From Panonychus citri (taxonomy: Eukaryota; Arthropoda; Arachnida; Trombidiformes; Tetranychidae), in contig NW_026515539.1 of NCBI RefSeq assembly GCF_014898815.1, forward strand, positions 2,232,001 through 2,296,000: a stretch of 64,000 bases of DNA, read 5' to 3'. Below the pieces are notes generated by a model. That model saw only the letters and a program-made list of their open reading frames with translations, was not told the origin of the DNA and ran no database searches. The position numbers were made by a program, and so were the translations under genes. Below are positions 62,662-64,000 of this stretch, piece after piece (position 1 is the stretch's first letter; every line of letters starts with the position of its first letter).

Positions 62662-64000
62662 TTACTCATCTAATTGATTAGAATCCATTGTAATTGATTT
62701 CGGTTTCTCGACAGTCTCATCGAAACACCATTTTGGAAAAACTCTTTTATACAAATTCATTAAAACGGTGTCATTAGAGGTCAGGGGGCGATCGAAAATA
62801 CATTTCATGTGCCCATGAGTTCCCAAAGGTTCCTTAATGTGACCATGGCGACCATATTTAGACCTTAACTCGACTGGTTGGAACCACTTGATATCTTCTC
62901 GATTGAAGAACATGTACCTCACAACGGCCGATTTACCGACGACTTTGAAAGGATGGCCACTTATTCTGATCCGTTTAACGACAACTCGATCTGGATTAAT
63001 GTTGAGTAAAGATCCGATTGCGACTAATTTCTGGGTTCCATCTTTGTTTCTCTTGTAGGCAACAGCGGAAGCGGGTGGAAAAGTGATCGGGGCATAGAAA
63101 GAAGCCACGACTGATCCGCTGGTGGGGAAAAATCTCTCGAATTTAAATTTATCTCCATTAGTATGAGCAGAGTAAATGGGTCGAGTTACAAAACGACGAA
63201 AACCAAGGTGGATGATTAACTCATCTTTGGACTTGATTGGTTCCTCATCTTCCTCGCAATTAACTCGACGAAGGACAACATTCATCAAAGACATTTTCTG
63301 TTCGTAGGGTAAAATACCAACTAATACCAATGGATTGGATTTAGTTGATTGTTGATAATATTCAACTAATTCAATTGGAACCTTTTCCAATACAATCTCA
63401 ACATAAGATCCTGCTGGTGCTTCGGTGAGACTTTCTTCTTTAAATTGTTTGATTATATGTTTACGAGAATGATCAAAGTTAGCAAATTGAAAGATTTTGC
63501 TATAATCATCTGGAAGATTTTCTTTTGGATTCCATGGAGAGTGAATGAAACTTTTCAATCCTCTGTAGCGAGCAAATCGTTGACGAGCTTCAACATCGGT
63601 TGGTGTGTCGATCTCATCAGGGAACAATTCGTTTTCTCGAGCTTCACGGAATTTGGTCAGAGCTTTTTCTTCCTCTTCTATGTCCATTTTCTCATCATAA
63701 TCGCCTTCACCGGTTTCACCAATTGTCATCGTCTCAAATTCTTCTTCTTCTGGGTCGCCTTCGATTTCATCGTCACTATCTTTATCATCGACTGGCTGTT
63801 CACCTTCATAATCCTCGTCATCACAATCTGAGTCCGAATCAAGAGTCGATTTAGAGTCATTCTTATCGTTTTCTTCATTAGGGTCAATTATCCAAGCAGC
63901 CTGATAGTCGGATGTTCCTTTAGGAACCTTGACCACTTTCTTTTTAGCCTTATCCGTTGCTTCGGCCAATTCTTCTGGTGTAGGCCAAGTTTGTTCCCCT
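62662..64000 (-). CDS. TSR1: Pre-rRNA-processing protein TSR1, C-terminal part (runs off window)
   Basis: The frame is open from the window edge (64000) to the stop at 62662-62664, about 445 residues. It starts within GEQTWPTPEEL and VPKGTSDYQAAWI, family-conserved segments, followed by an acidic DSDSDCDDEDYEGE stretch. Then comes the AARP2CN/DUF663 C-terminal region: RYRGLKSFIHSPWNPKENLP, a translation-GTPase-like barrel with LGFRRFVTRPIYSAH and FFPTSGSVVASFYAPI, SGHPFKVVGKSAVVRYMFF, and KEPLGTHGHMKCIFD. TSR1 is a GTPase-like but inactive assembly factor that sits on the 40S precursor and blocks premature subunit joining. The N-terminal half lies beyond the window. No intron is needed in this part. 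Confidence 0.95.
   Translation of the reverse strand, partial: GEQTWPTPEELAEATDKAKKKVVKVPKGTSDYQAAWIIDPNEENDKNDSKSTLDSDSDCDDEDYEGEQPVDDKDSDDEIEGDPEEEEFETMTIGETGEGDYDEKMDIEEEEKALTKFREARENELFPDEIDTPTDVEARQRFARYRGLKSFIHSPWNPKENLPDDYSKIFQFANFDHSRKHIIKQFKEESLTEAPAGSYVEIVLEKVPIELVEYYQQSTKSNPLVLVGILPYEQKMSLMNVVLRRVNCEEDEEPIKSKDELIIHLGFRRFVTRPIYSAHTNGDKFKFERFFPTSGSVVASFYAPITFPPASAVAYKRNKDGTQKLVAIGSLLNINPDRVVVKRIRISGHPFKVVGKSAVVRYMFFNREDIKWFQPVELRSKYGRHGHIKEPLGTHGHMKCIFDRPLTSNDTVLMNLYKRVFPKWCFDETVEKPKSITMDSNQLDE

Overview
The window is nuclear DNA of an invertebrate animal, most likely an arthropod and possibly a mite or other chelicerate; the species cannot be fixed from sequence alone. Support: spliced genes with GT/AG introns, strongly AT-rich intergenic DNA with many (TCA)n/(TGA)n runs, conserved animal genes (MEC-2/stomatin, dynein light chain LC8, TSR1), and several classes of eukaryotic transposon.

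Layout. 1-7.6 kb is a graveyard of dispersed repeats with a decayed mariner-type transposase (about 4.08-4.63 kb) and a tRNA-derived SINE-like sequence (about 6.56-6.84 kb). 7.67-32.17 kb is one leucine-rich-repeat (LRR) reading frame cut into three pieces by two unrelated mobile elements. The first is a 15.1-kb Polinton/Maverick (8426-23548), delimited by termini starting AGTAGTTA and a perfect 6-bp target duplication TCAACT. The second is an 8.2-kb DNA transposon (23568-31726) with CCC(A/C)ATCAACA termini and a TA duplication. Only 18-19 bp of host sequence remain between them. Removing both, with one copy of each duplication, leaves the LRR frame open and its 24-residue period intact.

The Polinton has a rightward module (RNase-H-like family protein, packaging ATPase, small basic protein, an unknown protein, chromodomain integrase, penton, minor virion protein, double-jelly-roll major capsid protein, Ulp1-type protease). 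This meets a leftward protein-primed DNA polymerase B head-on at an AT-rich tandem repeat. Unusual content: a two-lobed TATA-binding-protein-like gene near the left end, two near-identical TATAAATA promoters, E2F-type TTTSSCGC sites near both ends, a 51-bp minisatellite, and a small intron-containing gene near the right end. Four genes carry a single frame break each, at least three of them at short A-runs, so either the copy is decaying or the assembly has homopolymer errors.

The second element carries two tandem, spliced, leftward paralogous genes, degraded C-terminal pieces of a tnp2/CACTA-like transposase, and a small spliced rightward gene.

33.1-58.5 kb is a five-exon MEC-2/stomatin gene (369 codons predicted) with a 22-kb first intron. 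59.8-61.8 kb holds two LC8 genes, head to head, as arms of a nearly perfect inverted repeat. 62.66 kb to the end is the C-terminal part of TSR1 on the minus strand, running off the window.
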